From contig NC_044019.1 of assembly GCF_900496995.4 (NCBI RefSeq), positions 6,235,501 to 6,299,500 of the forward strand: a stretch of 64,000 nucleotides of DNA, read 5' to 3'. Positions 37,501 to 49,500 of this stretch are shown piece by piece. Every line of letters starts with the position of its first letter. The first letter of the stretch is position 1. Both the position numbers and the translations under genes were made by a program. Source of the stretch: Aquila chrysaetos chrysaetos (lineage: Eukaryota; Chordata; Aves; Accipitriformes; Accipitridae). The notes under the pieces were generated by a model. That model saw only the letters and a list, made by a program, of their open reading frames with translations. It had not been told where the DNA came from and did not search any database.

Positions 37501-40500
37501 ATAGTCAGGCTCTTTTTATATGCTGTGCAGAAAGGCATTAGGTACTGCACCAGCCAGGAGAGTTTCTTGCCTCACAAGGCTTGCAAAAACAATAGCATAG
37601 TCAGGCAAAGGCAGTTCAGCCTCTAGCAGGGAAGTGAAACCATCCCTTGCTTAACTGGAAATTCAGAAGACAATACTGATGGGGGAAATTACAAGCCAGA
37701 TTCTCAGAACTGCCCAGATAGGCTTAAACGTAAGGGCAATGATCTTAGCTATATAAAGATCATGTTTTCCAGGTTCTTTTTCAATGCCTCAAGGAGTACG
37801 TGGGTCATGTTTATAAATTCTTCTGTGCCAATGAAGTCTGGAGACTTCTTTAACTAAAACCTGAAATTCTTGAAAGGCAACTTCAAAGAGCAGCTGTCTT
37901 CCATACTGCTTCGTGCTCCTGCAGACCCAGGTCCTTGGAACAAGGAAGCAGATGGATGAAGGATGATACAACTTCCATGTGAAAAGCTTGCTGGCAGCCA
38001 CTTGCAGCTCTTGGCTAGGACTCCAGGGGTTGCGGCAAGGACTTACCACAGAAAGCTTCTTGAAACTTGTGGGTCAGCTTCTCTATAACACTGTAGCTCT
38101 CCACATAGTCCACATGATCATCCAAGGGCTCACTAGCAATTTGCCGCAGCGTGTGCATATCCACCCGGCCAACTCCGATGGCAAAGATCTCGATGCCAGC
38201 TGCTCTGGCCCTTGCTGACACATCCTGCACTCCATCCTGGGGACGTCCATCGGTCACAACGATCGCCACCTACGCAGAGGAGGGCAGAGGCAAGGTGTAT
38301 CACTAATATCCCTATTGCTTGTGGAATATCACTATTGCTTGTGAAACAGGCTGCATTAGTAAAGAAGGTTTCACATTTCTAAAATTGAAGAAAAGGGAAA
38401 TGCCACCCCCTCCTCCCCCTCTTCCCATTCTTCCTGAGATCACACACGCCATTCTTTTATGTGGGGTTTGTTTCTTTCTGAGCTGGAAAGGTTAAACTGC
38501 CAGGGACCTGACTGATTTAATTAAGGGACAACTGGTGCATCTCGCCCTTAAGGAAACCAAAGTAAAGGTTACGTTCTTCATACGCAAACTAATGCTCAAG
38601 CCAAACTATCTTCATGAACCCCCAGCTGACACTAAGGACAACTCTAACTCAGTATGGGACTTTAAAGAATCTCAGGAAATGTCATGGAAACATCATGAGA
38701 TGAAGACTTTTCCCCATTTTATAGATGGAGAAGCTGAAGCAAAGAGAGGGGAAGAGAGCTGCCTAAGCTCATGCTGTGTCAGTGCCTGCCATGATTTCTG
38801 ATTCCCTGTTCCACAATAAATAGCAGAGATTAAATCCTACCCCTACTAACATCAATATTAAATGACAGCAGGTTTAAGTGGGAACTGGATTTCACCTTGG
38901 ATTAGATGGAGCCCTGAACCAGTGGAAAGCCCTCAAGGGTGCTGCTCCTGTTGCTAGTTTGTCCATTTTCCTCTTCATTTTCCTTCTGATAAGTGACATT
39001 GTCACAAAACCTTAATTTTTGTTCTTTGCCAATTCATCTGCTCCTGCCACTTTTCCTTACAACTGTTTTATTGTGACACCACTGTCAACTCCAAAGCAAC
39101 TGATTGGGATGTAATGCAGTATGGAGAAATATAATCAGCAGGAGCAGGTGAGCTGCTAAGCAGAAAAAACCTCAACATCGCAGGCAAATACCCTCAGAAA
39201 TATAGAAAGTAAAGAAACATCAAACGAAAAAGGCAGAAAAAAAAGTCTGTCTGGCAGCAACAGTGAGTTTGAACGAGCTGTCATCTGGTCAGTAAGGCAG
39301 TATTTGCTATTCTTCTCTATGCCATATATGCTCTCCATCTTTCTGAAGATAAAACCAGACCCACCAGCTGCTCAGTTAGGACAGTGTGATGGCTGTTTTA
39401 CATCCTCGGGTGGAAAAAAGTTATCTTGGGTAAGGTCAGGAGTGGGGTTCCCTGCCCCACGCATCCAAGGGGTGCTGGCCATGTGGCTGAAGTGGCTCCT
39501 TCCCCTCTGCCCACCTTTCAGCTGAGGGATGGCTGAATGCTGCAGTCATCTGCCCCAGAGTAATACTGCAATACTAAAGTAATCTGCTGCCCTGTTCAGA
39601 GCTTTCCTTCTATGCAAAATATGGGAGAACCAGGAAAAATGTAGAGCTTTTCAATCTGGTGCAGGTCTGTAAATTCAAGTGTTTATCTGCACTTCTGAAG
39701 GTCTACAAAATTAAAAGTTCCTAGTAGCATCACAATTCTGTATCTGGCTGCTTCCAAGGGTGGTGGTGGTGGGGGGGAATTCAAGTATTTCTCTTCTGCT
39801 TGTGGCCAAATTAAGGAAAGGTGTCACCTGTGCCAGATGTCAGTGTGTGTTGTAAAGGAGGATGCAGATGACAATCAAAGATCGACCAAAAGGAGCACTC
39901 GGGTGGTTTCTGGACCAGCAGCCAAGGCAAGGAGCAGAGCCAGCCGTGCAATCGTGCTTTCTGCCAGGAGAGAGAGCCCTCGGCTCAGCCGCTCCGCAGC
40001 CGGCTCTGCTTTCTGCGTGCACCCAGCAGCTCTGAGGTGGGGGCTGCCAATTAGAGCTTATCAAAAGCCAGCCTGTCAGGAAACAAGATGTATTATCAAG
40101 TAGCTTCTGCGAGCAACACCACCCTATGAACAGGTTTCTGCCAGTAGCTAGGTATCTTTCTTGCAGTGTTTGTCACAGGACGGAGGTGTTGCACGTCCTC
40201 CTGGCATTTCTCTGTCTAAATAAAGGGTTTCTCCAAGTTTAATCAGTTCCTTTTGTTCTTCGCGTCAGGGTGGCATCTTCACATAGGTCTGAGCCCCAGA
40301 TAAGACCCGGGAGGTGTCTGGTAGCAGCATCCACATCTGGATCTGATGGGAAAGATCTTCATAATAGATCTGTGTGAAAATCTACCATAGAGCCCTCAAA
40401 ATTCATGTTGCTTCTGACCTGCTGTTGGAGAGAGCAAAACTTGGAGGTACAAAGAGTCCGGATCAGGCATCCGGAATTAATCAGTGAATCCATGGCTAAA

Positions 40501-43500
40501 ATGAATGCAACAGTGAGACAACCAAGCACCAACCAGCCAGGGAGCCTGTCTGTGACCGTGACCAGGACCAGCTGCTTACAGAAAGAGTGTAAGAAATAGA
40601 ACAAGTATAAAGTGATCTTGTTATCATATGTAGTTGTCTTGATAATCAGGAAAGCCTGATTTTTTTCCTAGGATTCCCCCTCCACACATTTGCCCTCCCT
40701 GCCAGCCTGAGGCAGTGAGTTCCACCGTGAAAAAAAAACCAGCATCCTTTCTGTTTTTAAACCTACCTCCAAATTATTTGCAGTCACAGGATCTCTGTAA
40801 TTCTCTGTGTTATGACCTTGTCTCATTTAAAAAGCTGAGAGTCCTGGTATGTGCTTTGTTTGGTAAAGAGCAAGAGACAAGTTGGAAGAAAGGAGCAACT
40901 GCTACAGCCTGGAGAGGCTGACACTGCTCTACGGTGGAGGACTTGTGCTGGACTCAGCAGGTAGCCATGTGAGAAGAATTAAGAAAGGGTGAATGCTTTT
41001 GCTGTCTCAAAGAGCTGAACGGGTCTCCAGTTTTACCCTAAGGAAACTCAGAAACTTTTGCTTTTCAAGGTCAAAACTTGTACTCGTTTTAACTACCACC
41101 TTTGATTTTCCTGTGAATTACTAACTTTCTGGATCCTTCTTGTGCTACTTCTGTCATATAGAAATCCCCCATGTTCTCATGACACAATTTATTCTTGGTT
41201 AACTAAGACACCAGAGTATTCACAGGCATCCCTAGGTATTCATATTTCAGAGTTGCCATGTGTAGGCAATCCAGCAGCTAATGAGGTAGCTATGTCTCAT
41301 TATGCGGTGTGTAACATGAATGTTGTAACAGCACTGAAAGGGGAATTGGACAGAAAGTTGAATAAGCTCTTGATTTTCTCAGCAATTTGACAATCTATTT
41401 GTTGTTCCTCCTAAAGAAAGATAAAAGTAATTGGGCACCCCTGGAGGTTTTGATAAAGGTATAAACAGACTTTACTCTGAGCTCCTACAGCAACAAATAG
41501 TGCTTTTCCCTGTCCTGGGGTGACATTTGCTGCACAGAGCACAGCTAGATCAAATGATCTTGTGATGCTTTGACCAGTGTCCCACATAGTTGACAATCAT
41601 AGCACGGATTTTCACAAAGTCTTGCTGGACTTTGTTGTGTGAAGAAGCAAGGACCGTGTCCAATGTTTCTGGAAGCTTCAGCTCCCTAAATTACTGCGTG
41701 ACCTATTCATTCTCCCAGGCAGATGATGGGGCCACCCTGAGCAGCATGAGGGTCACAGAAGGGAAAAGTTTGCTGGACTTCAAGACATTGTGGAAAAAAA
41801 CAAAAAATAACCAGGAAACCAAGGAATGCAAATGGTTTTAGAGTGTCCCACCTTGGAGGTATTCAAAAGCCATCTGGACATGGTCCTGGGCAATCAGCTT
41901 TAGGTGGCTCTGCTTGAGCAGGGAGTGTTGGTCAATATGACCTCCAGAGGTGCCTTCCAACCTCAACCTTTCTGTGATTCTGTCTCTTCGACCAGATCCA
42001 AAGTGGAAAGAAAGAGGAAAAAAGCCTGTAGTGACTTTTTTTTTTTTTCTTCTTTTTTAATGCCTAAGGTAAATCATGAAAAAGACCATTACTATTCTAC
42101 TGCTTTTTTAGATGTTCAGGAAATAAGGTTTCAGGGAAACAAAGCAGCTTTAGAGTTCTTTGTACCACTGTCCACAGAAACATTGATGCTTTAGCCATGC
42201 TACTGCAGTAAGCCGCTAAAAAAAATTGATTTTTTTTTTCGAGTGTTCAGATATTTAAACTAAAGGCTTGTTTGGTGTATTAGCAGGACATAGCAGTTCT
42301 TGTGTATTGAGATGATAGGAAACCACCAGGATTGAATGAGCATGTTGAGTGCATTGTCTGGTGGCCCAGCTGCAGAGTAGACAAGAGCAGGAAAACAGTG
42401 CACGAGGAAAGGGCTTACTTAAATGGTGTGGAAGACATTAGTTAGATAAAGATCCAGGCATTTTCATAGACAGCTCAGTGAAAATGTCTCTTCCATCTAT
42501 AGTAATGCTCAATGCTGCATGTAAGGTGTCAGGCTGTATTAAGGAGAAAAAGAGAGACTAATACTGAAAGTATTATAATAGTATTGTATAAATCAGGACT
42601 GCGTCCCAGTCCTGACCTAAACATGGTCATCTTGTCTTAAAATAGACATTTAGGAATTAGATAAAGACAGGAGAAAATAAAGAAATATGGTGAGATGTCT
42701 GAGGGTCCTGAATGCATTGGGTAGTGGTCCTAGAGGAAAGTGGATCTAAAAAGATCCCACTATTTGTTCCGTTTGAAAGGTAAACAACAAGAAAACCAGT
42801 GAAACCAATGGGACCTGCCTTCACGCAACAAGACTGGAAATCAGACCGCGACTTTAGGATCCTTCATTCATAACCCAGGTACCATTCTAGGTGCAATGAC
42901 TGGCCATAGGTTTCCTGATTTCCCCCATCGACTGGGTGAAGATGTCTGCCCAGCTCAGAGATCAGAGGACTCTGTGGGTGTTGCTGGAGCTGTGTCAGGG
43001 TCATACGCAGTGTGGGATCATAGAGGGCACTGGAATTACTCTTCCAGCAATGAGCTCCTCATGTGGAAGATGGAAGATACATGGAACAGTCTGAACTCCC
43101 TTAGCTGTTCCTCTGCCCCCCTCCTTTGCTCACAGGACAAGTGTTGAAAAGAGGAGAACAGTTTCAGCCACCTCGGTGGCCCTGGCTGTTTTTCCCTACA
43201 AGTAGATCTTCTGGACTGATGAGGGTAGAAGAGATGGAGCCTGGAGAAGAGCTCCATTCCAGTGACAACCTTTAGTTGTCAGGTCCCAAAGGCCACTTAA
43301 CGGCAAGTTAGCAACTGCCTGCAATTTCTGCTGCTGTGCAGCCCAACAACTCCCAGTTTTTGGAAAGAAACCTTTGTGCACTGACTGGCACACTTCAAGC
43401 ACCCTTATCCATCTATAAAGGTGTTCAACAGCTTTGAATGAAAGTCTGATGACATGAGACATGAAAATGAATGCTATAATCATTCCCCTGGTGAGAGCTG

Positions 43501-46500
43501 ACCATATCCAAGAAAAGGAGCAGCATCCACCCCCTCCTTGATTGCTATTACATTTACTGTTATGTAGTGGGCAGCTACTGCTGACACTGTAGGAGGCAGG
43601 ACAAGCACATCTGAGCTTCTCTCCTGCTTGGACCTTCTGGCACTTCTGGACATTGGAACAACAATTAATTGAGTGAGATGAGAAATAAGGGGTTTTTTTT
43701 GCAAGGGCATATTGGAAGTAGTGAGAAGCAAATGTCTTTTTTGCCTATCAGTACTCAAGAACTGAAATGTTTCTGTGGTCTGGCATTCAAACTTGGGATT
43801 TTTTTGTGTTTTCTTTGTTGTTAAACAATTTTTGCTCTTCAATCAGAGTAAAAATGTCTGAAAAGCAGAAATAGATATTGTCATCCAGATAATTTTTCGT
43901 TTGTTTCAGTTCTGCTGTCTGGTTTTGTGCTGAACAATACCCAACAAAACCAAACATTTCCCGCTACTTTGTTTCTTCTGGACAGATATGCACTATTTTA
44001 TATGTGGCTATGGACGATCCTGCTTAGAGGAGACCTGCAGCTCCCACTCTGCTCATGTTTTTCCACCATAGGGTGCTCTGGCCAGGCTGAGATGGCAGGA
44101 GGACTCTGCTGGAGACCTGTCACCTTCCCACCAGCTCCCCTGGAGCAGTTTCACTGGAGGAAACATCTTTTTTTCCATGCAATATCTGAAACAGCTCTTC
44201 AGTGAAGTCATCCATGGAGAAACAGGGCTGCCCTGAGCTCTCTGAGAAATTAATCTTTTCCAAAGCCTTTTGAGAGGGGTGGGAGTGGGTAGCATGGGTC
44301 GCTGCTGCCTCTCCTGCAACACTGCAGCAGACTTACTGCTGCTGGGAAAGTGAGGAAAAGCAAAACGCACCTTGGCAGCAACAGGCAGTTACTTGAACCT
44401 CTAGAAAATAGCAGATTTGAGCTAAAGGCTGAACCCACACTTAATCTTTTTGAAGTAGTTCAGTCAAATGAATAAGAACAATTAGTCTTGCACCTAAAGG
44501 ATTTTAAAGCTCTTTACTAAAAAATAATGATAATAACAATATTATATTAATAATGCCTTGCAATTTTGCAATGATTTCTTTCAGTGAACCTCAAAGAATT
44601 TGACAAACAAACCAACGTTACTCCTTTTAAATAAAAACCACTGCAATTAGGTCTTGGAGTTCCCCTGTGAGAGCTGGGCTATTGTATTTTGCAGCAGGTG
44701 ACTCCTAAGCTTGAGTAATGATATGATCATGATGGCTCATCAGATAAGCTTCTCTCTCTGGAGCTGACTGCGAATTAAACTTAGTGAAAGTTTCTTGGAG
44801 TGTAATTTTTTTCTTGTTTTCACTCCTGGTTTTCTTCCTATTGTGTCAAACTAGATTTAGGCTAAGGATACATAGAATTTTCCCTGCTGTGAATCCCAGA
44901 ATAAAAGACCATATGAGGATGAATTCATTCATATTTGCAAGTTGCTTATAGTTCAGCATGATGGGGGGACACACAAGGCATTGAATTAGATCATCCTTGT
45001 ACGTGACAGCCTCATTTTTAGGGATATCTTGTGAAGTCCAGACCAGCAGAGTCTTCAGGTTGCTGATTTTTGGAGTTAGCAGATCTTTACCAGTGCCTAT
45101 TTTTCACCTTTAAGTATTATTTTTGACTTGCCATCTCTGGGCATCTTTTCCATGTTCTGCTCTGTCTTCCCTAGAGCATTACTAGGAGTGAGAGAAATGG
45201 AAAGTGACTGATGTTCCAAAAAGTTTGTAATCAGGAGAAATATCCCAGGCTTCCTTGCTCCAACAGCTGGGTTTTTGTCCAGCTGGTGGAAAGCTCTAGC
45301 TGCTTGCTAACGCCTTTGCTTATTTTTCTGGCCTGGTGTCATAGCAGAGAGCCAGCGGAGCTGGCACGGAACACGAGGGCCTAGGAAGTACGTTCACGGT
45401 GTTTAGCTAAAACACGTATTGTCAAGAATATATATTCTCTGTGTGCTCAGAGGAGAGTTTTCCTGATGACGGTCACTGGGCTGAGGTTTGGTTACACTCA
45501 TGGTCAAATCCAATGGGATGAACAAGGTATCTGGGGAATAATTTTTTAAAGACTGAGCTTCCTGGACAGGGAACACGGGTCAGGAGCAGCAATGCCCATT
45601 GCAACCACATGTAGAATTAAGCTGATCTTACACCATAGCCTTAAATGTTAAATGGTCAATAAAGTCTGTGTACCCGAAGAGCATACCCAGAATGAAGAAC
45701 ATAGCCATTCGCCAGTGTCTGAAAAACTGGAAGAGCAGTGGAGGACACTGAAACAGCACTTTGCATTATATCTGCAACTGAAAGGGGCCATTTCAAAGGA
45801 AAGTTTCAGAAGGTTCCCTCGCTTTTTACTACGGTGGATTCTGAACCATTTTTATTACAGTATTTTGGGAAGATAAGAATTGTTCATGCCCAGCAAACTT
45901 GGCTGAAATCATCATCTCATGGTGGTATGTTGTCTTAGGCCCACTGGAAGTGGGGAGCCGCGTCCCAAAGGACAGACCCTCCAGAGACACACAGAGAGGA
46001 GAACTGGTGAAGCTGGATTAAATTTACGCTGACAACTTCTGGCCAGCTCTGCCCAAATGAAAGTTAAGCTTTGTTTTCAAGAAGAGTTGGGAGGTTTCCA
46101 CCTCTCAAAGATTTGCCACTTTTGACAATTAACTCCCACTTGTCCCCACACACTCAAAGCACAGAGAAAATCACCTTTTCTTCTTTTCTGATTTTTCCAA
46201 CCACTCCGTGATGAGTCACAAGAAAGAAGGAGCATCCAAGAAGCAGATAATTTGCTTACCTTATTAAAATTGGGAGACCTCACTCTGGCCCCTTCTGAGT
46301 CACTAAAAGCCCGGCTAATGGCAAACTGGATAGCCAGACCAGTCATAGTCCCAGTGGAGAGCGGCTCTATCCTTCGGACTGCTTGCAGGAGCCCGGCTTT
46401 GGTTTGGTAGGTCTTGAGGGAGAACTCGTTCTTGACGGCACTGGCATAATTGATCACACCCACCCGGGTGGAGTTGGGGCCCACATCCAGCCCCTCGATC

Positions 46501-49500
46501 ACCCGGGACATGAAGACTTTGACTTTCTCAAATTCCTGTGGGCGCACGCTTCGAGAGCTGTCGATGACGAACACCAAGTCGGTGGGTTTGGTTCTACACA
46601 GGGTGCCTGGAAAGGATAAGGAGGGAGGAGAAAAATAAAAGAAAAAGAAGAGAAAAGCATACTAGGAGGGAGAGGATGGTCTTCTTAGGGCAGCAGCTGA
46701 GGGTAGAGGACCTGCAAGCTTCAGTTCTTTCTCTGCCTGTCTCACAGAGGCCCAGTGAGATCACTTTAACCTAATATTTATAAATGTTCTTTTTCCTTTC
46801 ATAGGAAAACGTCTGTAAGAAAAGCACAGTTACTGGTTGACAACATGTACTTCTGCAGATACCAGGGCTGCACTTGTGGGAGCAGGTTACCCACTTGTCA
46901 CCCCAGGCTATTGCTAATGTCTACATGAAACTTAATTCACTTACGGCAGCATGGAGGGAGGAATAAAGCTATGAAGTGGAGCATGTGCATCCACTTCTGC
47001 ATCAAACAAAGTCTCAAAAGGAGTTACCACATTTTGGACATGGATAAGCAGTCCACATGTATATTAATTAATGAAATAATATCTTTGTCATGCATGACCA
47101 GAAGCGGGCATGAAACTCAGCAGTTCAGATTCAGTTGTGAATCAAGATACCCAGATTAACTAACCAGCATAACATGAACCAGTGTCGTGTTTTTCAGCTA
47201 GTGGCACTAATAATGAAATACGGTAACACAGCAAAGACCAGCGCTGTTTTATTTCTGCAAGCTGGTGAGAGAGAATACAATAGAGAGGTATAGAACCATG
47301 TAATTGATAGTTAATCTCTACAACCCCATAGTAAGACATGAATATCCACTGTAAAATATAAATGATATAAACAGGAAGCATTAGCAATGCAAAAAGCTGA
47401 GTGATTTTTTTTTTTAAATTTCTCATTTGCATGCTGTTTTCCATCCTAATTTTCAACTGTGGCAAAACATAAAAAGGACTGATATTTTTTATGATTTTCC
47501 AAATGAATTGTCCCATTTTCCCCACCAGATCTATAGCATTCTGTTCTTTTAATTTTTTTTCTATCATTTAGCCTGTCTCTGTAGGGGTATCAAGTGCTCT
47601 GTTAATATTTGATTTCCACAGAGAGGGACGATATAGGTTATATCATAAAGGAGATTTCTGCGGACAGATTTTTAAATGTGAGCTTTTGGGCCAACAAATC
47701 TGTTCCAAATTATGACATAAATATTATAGCTAGTCCTCAGTGTGAAATTTAATGGAGCTTTCAGTCTTTCAGACAGATGAAAATAAATACCCTGTGATAT
47801 ATCTGTAAAGAATATAATCAGGTTAGTTTCCTGAGAGACACTATGCTGAATCTGCTTCTGGCTCCCAGAAGGTCTCTCTCTAAAAGATGCTGTGTGTAGA
47901 AGGGAAGCAGGCAGTGGTTGCTTTGTCAGATGTTCTAGCTTCCACTAAAATGCAATATAATCTTCTCCCATATGGGTGACTTTCACTTTGCCACCATAAT
48001 TTATTGCAGTGGAAGGAAAAACTCAGTTGGCTGTCCATCTATAGTACTGCAAATCCTTTTACCAGGGGTTGGTTATGCCCATTTTACAGGTGAGAAATGA
48101 GGGTACAGAGAAAGGCTCAAAGACTTGCAATCAGTTCCTCCAGAAATAAAGCACAGATTCCCCTTTGCCACTGTAGCTAATGAATCACCTCTGGTTTTAG
48201 TGACAAACCAAGGAAGAAAAGTTATTTTTTTTCCCTAGGAACAGTTGGATCCAATAGAAGTTTCGAAGACTGTATTTTTATTTTTGCATGGAAGCTCTGT
48301 GATTTTGCCCTAAATAACATTTTCAACCTCTTTTTGTGAGAGTGAAGTATATTTCAGGGAAATGAAGAGAAAAGAAGAGATATCAAATGGGAGCTTTGGG
48401 ATTTCAGCCTGTCTGGTCACAGCCACTGTGCACTCATCAGGGTCTGCAGGACAGGCCTCAGTTATCTCCAGGAGGTGACAGTCAGGCACACTTGCTCTGA
48501 CTGACATCTTGACTCAGCATAGTTTATTTTAAAGTTGAATTAAACCAGAAATAAAATCCTCCTCTTTTTTTCAAAATGTCCACACTTGAAGTTATTCAGC
48601 AATAGCTGAACATCATGCACTGATTCAGCAGAAAATATCTCTTAGGGCATCTTTGCCATATTCATTAAAAGAACAGGAAACCTGCTTATTAACTCAGAAT
48701 TAAAAGGTGTTTATTTTAGAAATAGCGATTGCTCACAGTAGGGCTGAGTTGAATGACTGGTCTGTTTAGCTTCCTGACTTTGGTAGCGCTTAGCAGTCCT
48801 GCAGCAAAGATAACTCTCCCTTTCCAAATTACTAAGGAGAAACTGGTCAGCATACCAGAAAACTCCCCTTCGTAAGCAACAGCTAACACTGCGGTCACTG
48901 TCACGTCTATTTTACAATTGTCAATCTGCCCAGGTATATGCATTATGGATCATCATAAGATCATTCAAACATTTTTAAAACCCAGCAGTAATTTTTGCCT
49001 TGCCCACCTGTCCTGCGGTGAGTTCCCCAGATTGGCTGGAGCCCCTGGCAGAGGAGAGATGCTTCCTCGCTACCAGACCCTCCAGCCCTTCCCTTTGTGT
49101 TTGGTACTTGCTGACTCTAATTGCAGATTAGGAGTTAGAGACCGTGCAACCTAAAGAGCAGGCAGCTCATCTCCCATCTGGCTGCTCTACACCCTGCTTG
49201 GAAAGACAAACAGAGCGGGATTTTGCTCCAGACCAGATGAAGTAAAACCCAGGAAAGGCCCATCGTCAGCAACCTGACCCAGACCTTCCTGCTCGGTGAG
49301 GTTAACCAGAGATTGGGGGTGTTTGGTCAACTCCTCCTCAAGCTCCCAGCAAAACCAGTCTTCTGCAGAGCTGTGGAGAGGAGAAGCAGTTTTGGAAGGC
49401 AGAGTCCTTCTCCTGCCTGGGCCTCCTCCAGCCAAAAGCAGCGAGCCCCGAGGCTGCTGCTACGCCGGGGACTAGGGCTGAGCTGATGCCACCTTTTCTG

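Larger units (their letters stand above)
38270..46259 (-). other. MATN1: MATN1 intron 2 (largest intron)
   Basis: GT-AG intron of 7,990 bases, phase 0. It contains a MIR-like remnant, a CR1 3' fragment in the opposite orientation to the gene, a local CpG-rich patch at 39,880-40,110 and an AT-rich stretch near 44,515-44,560. No nested gene is recognised. The 120-codon minus frame at 43,480-43,842 has no domain. Confidence 0.9.
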
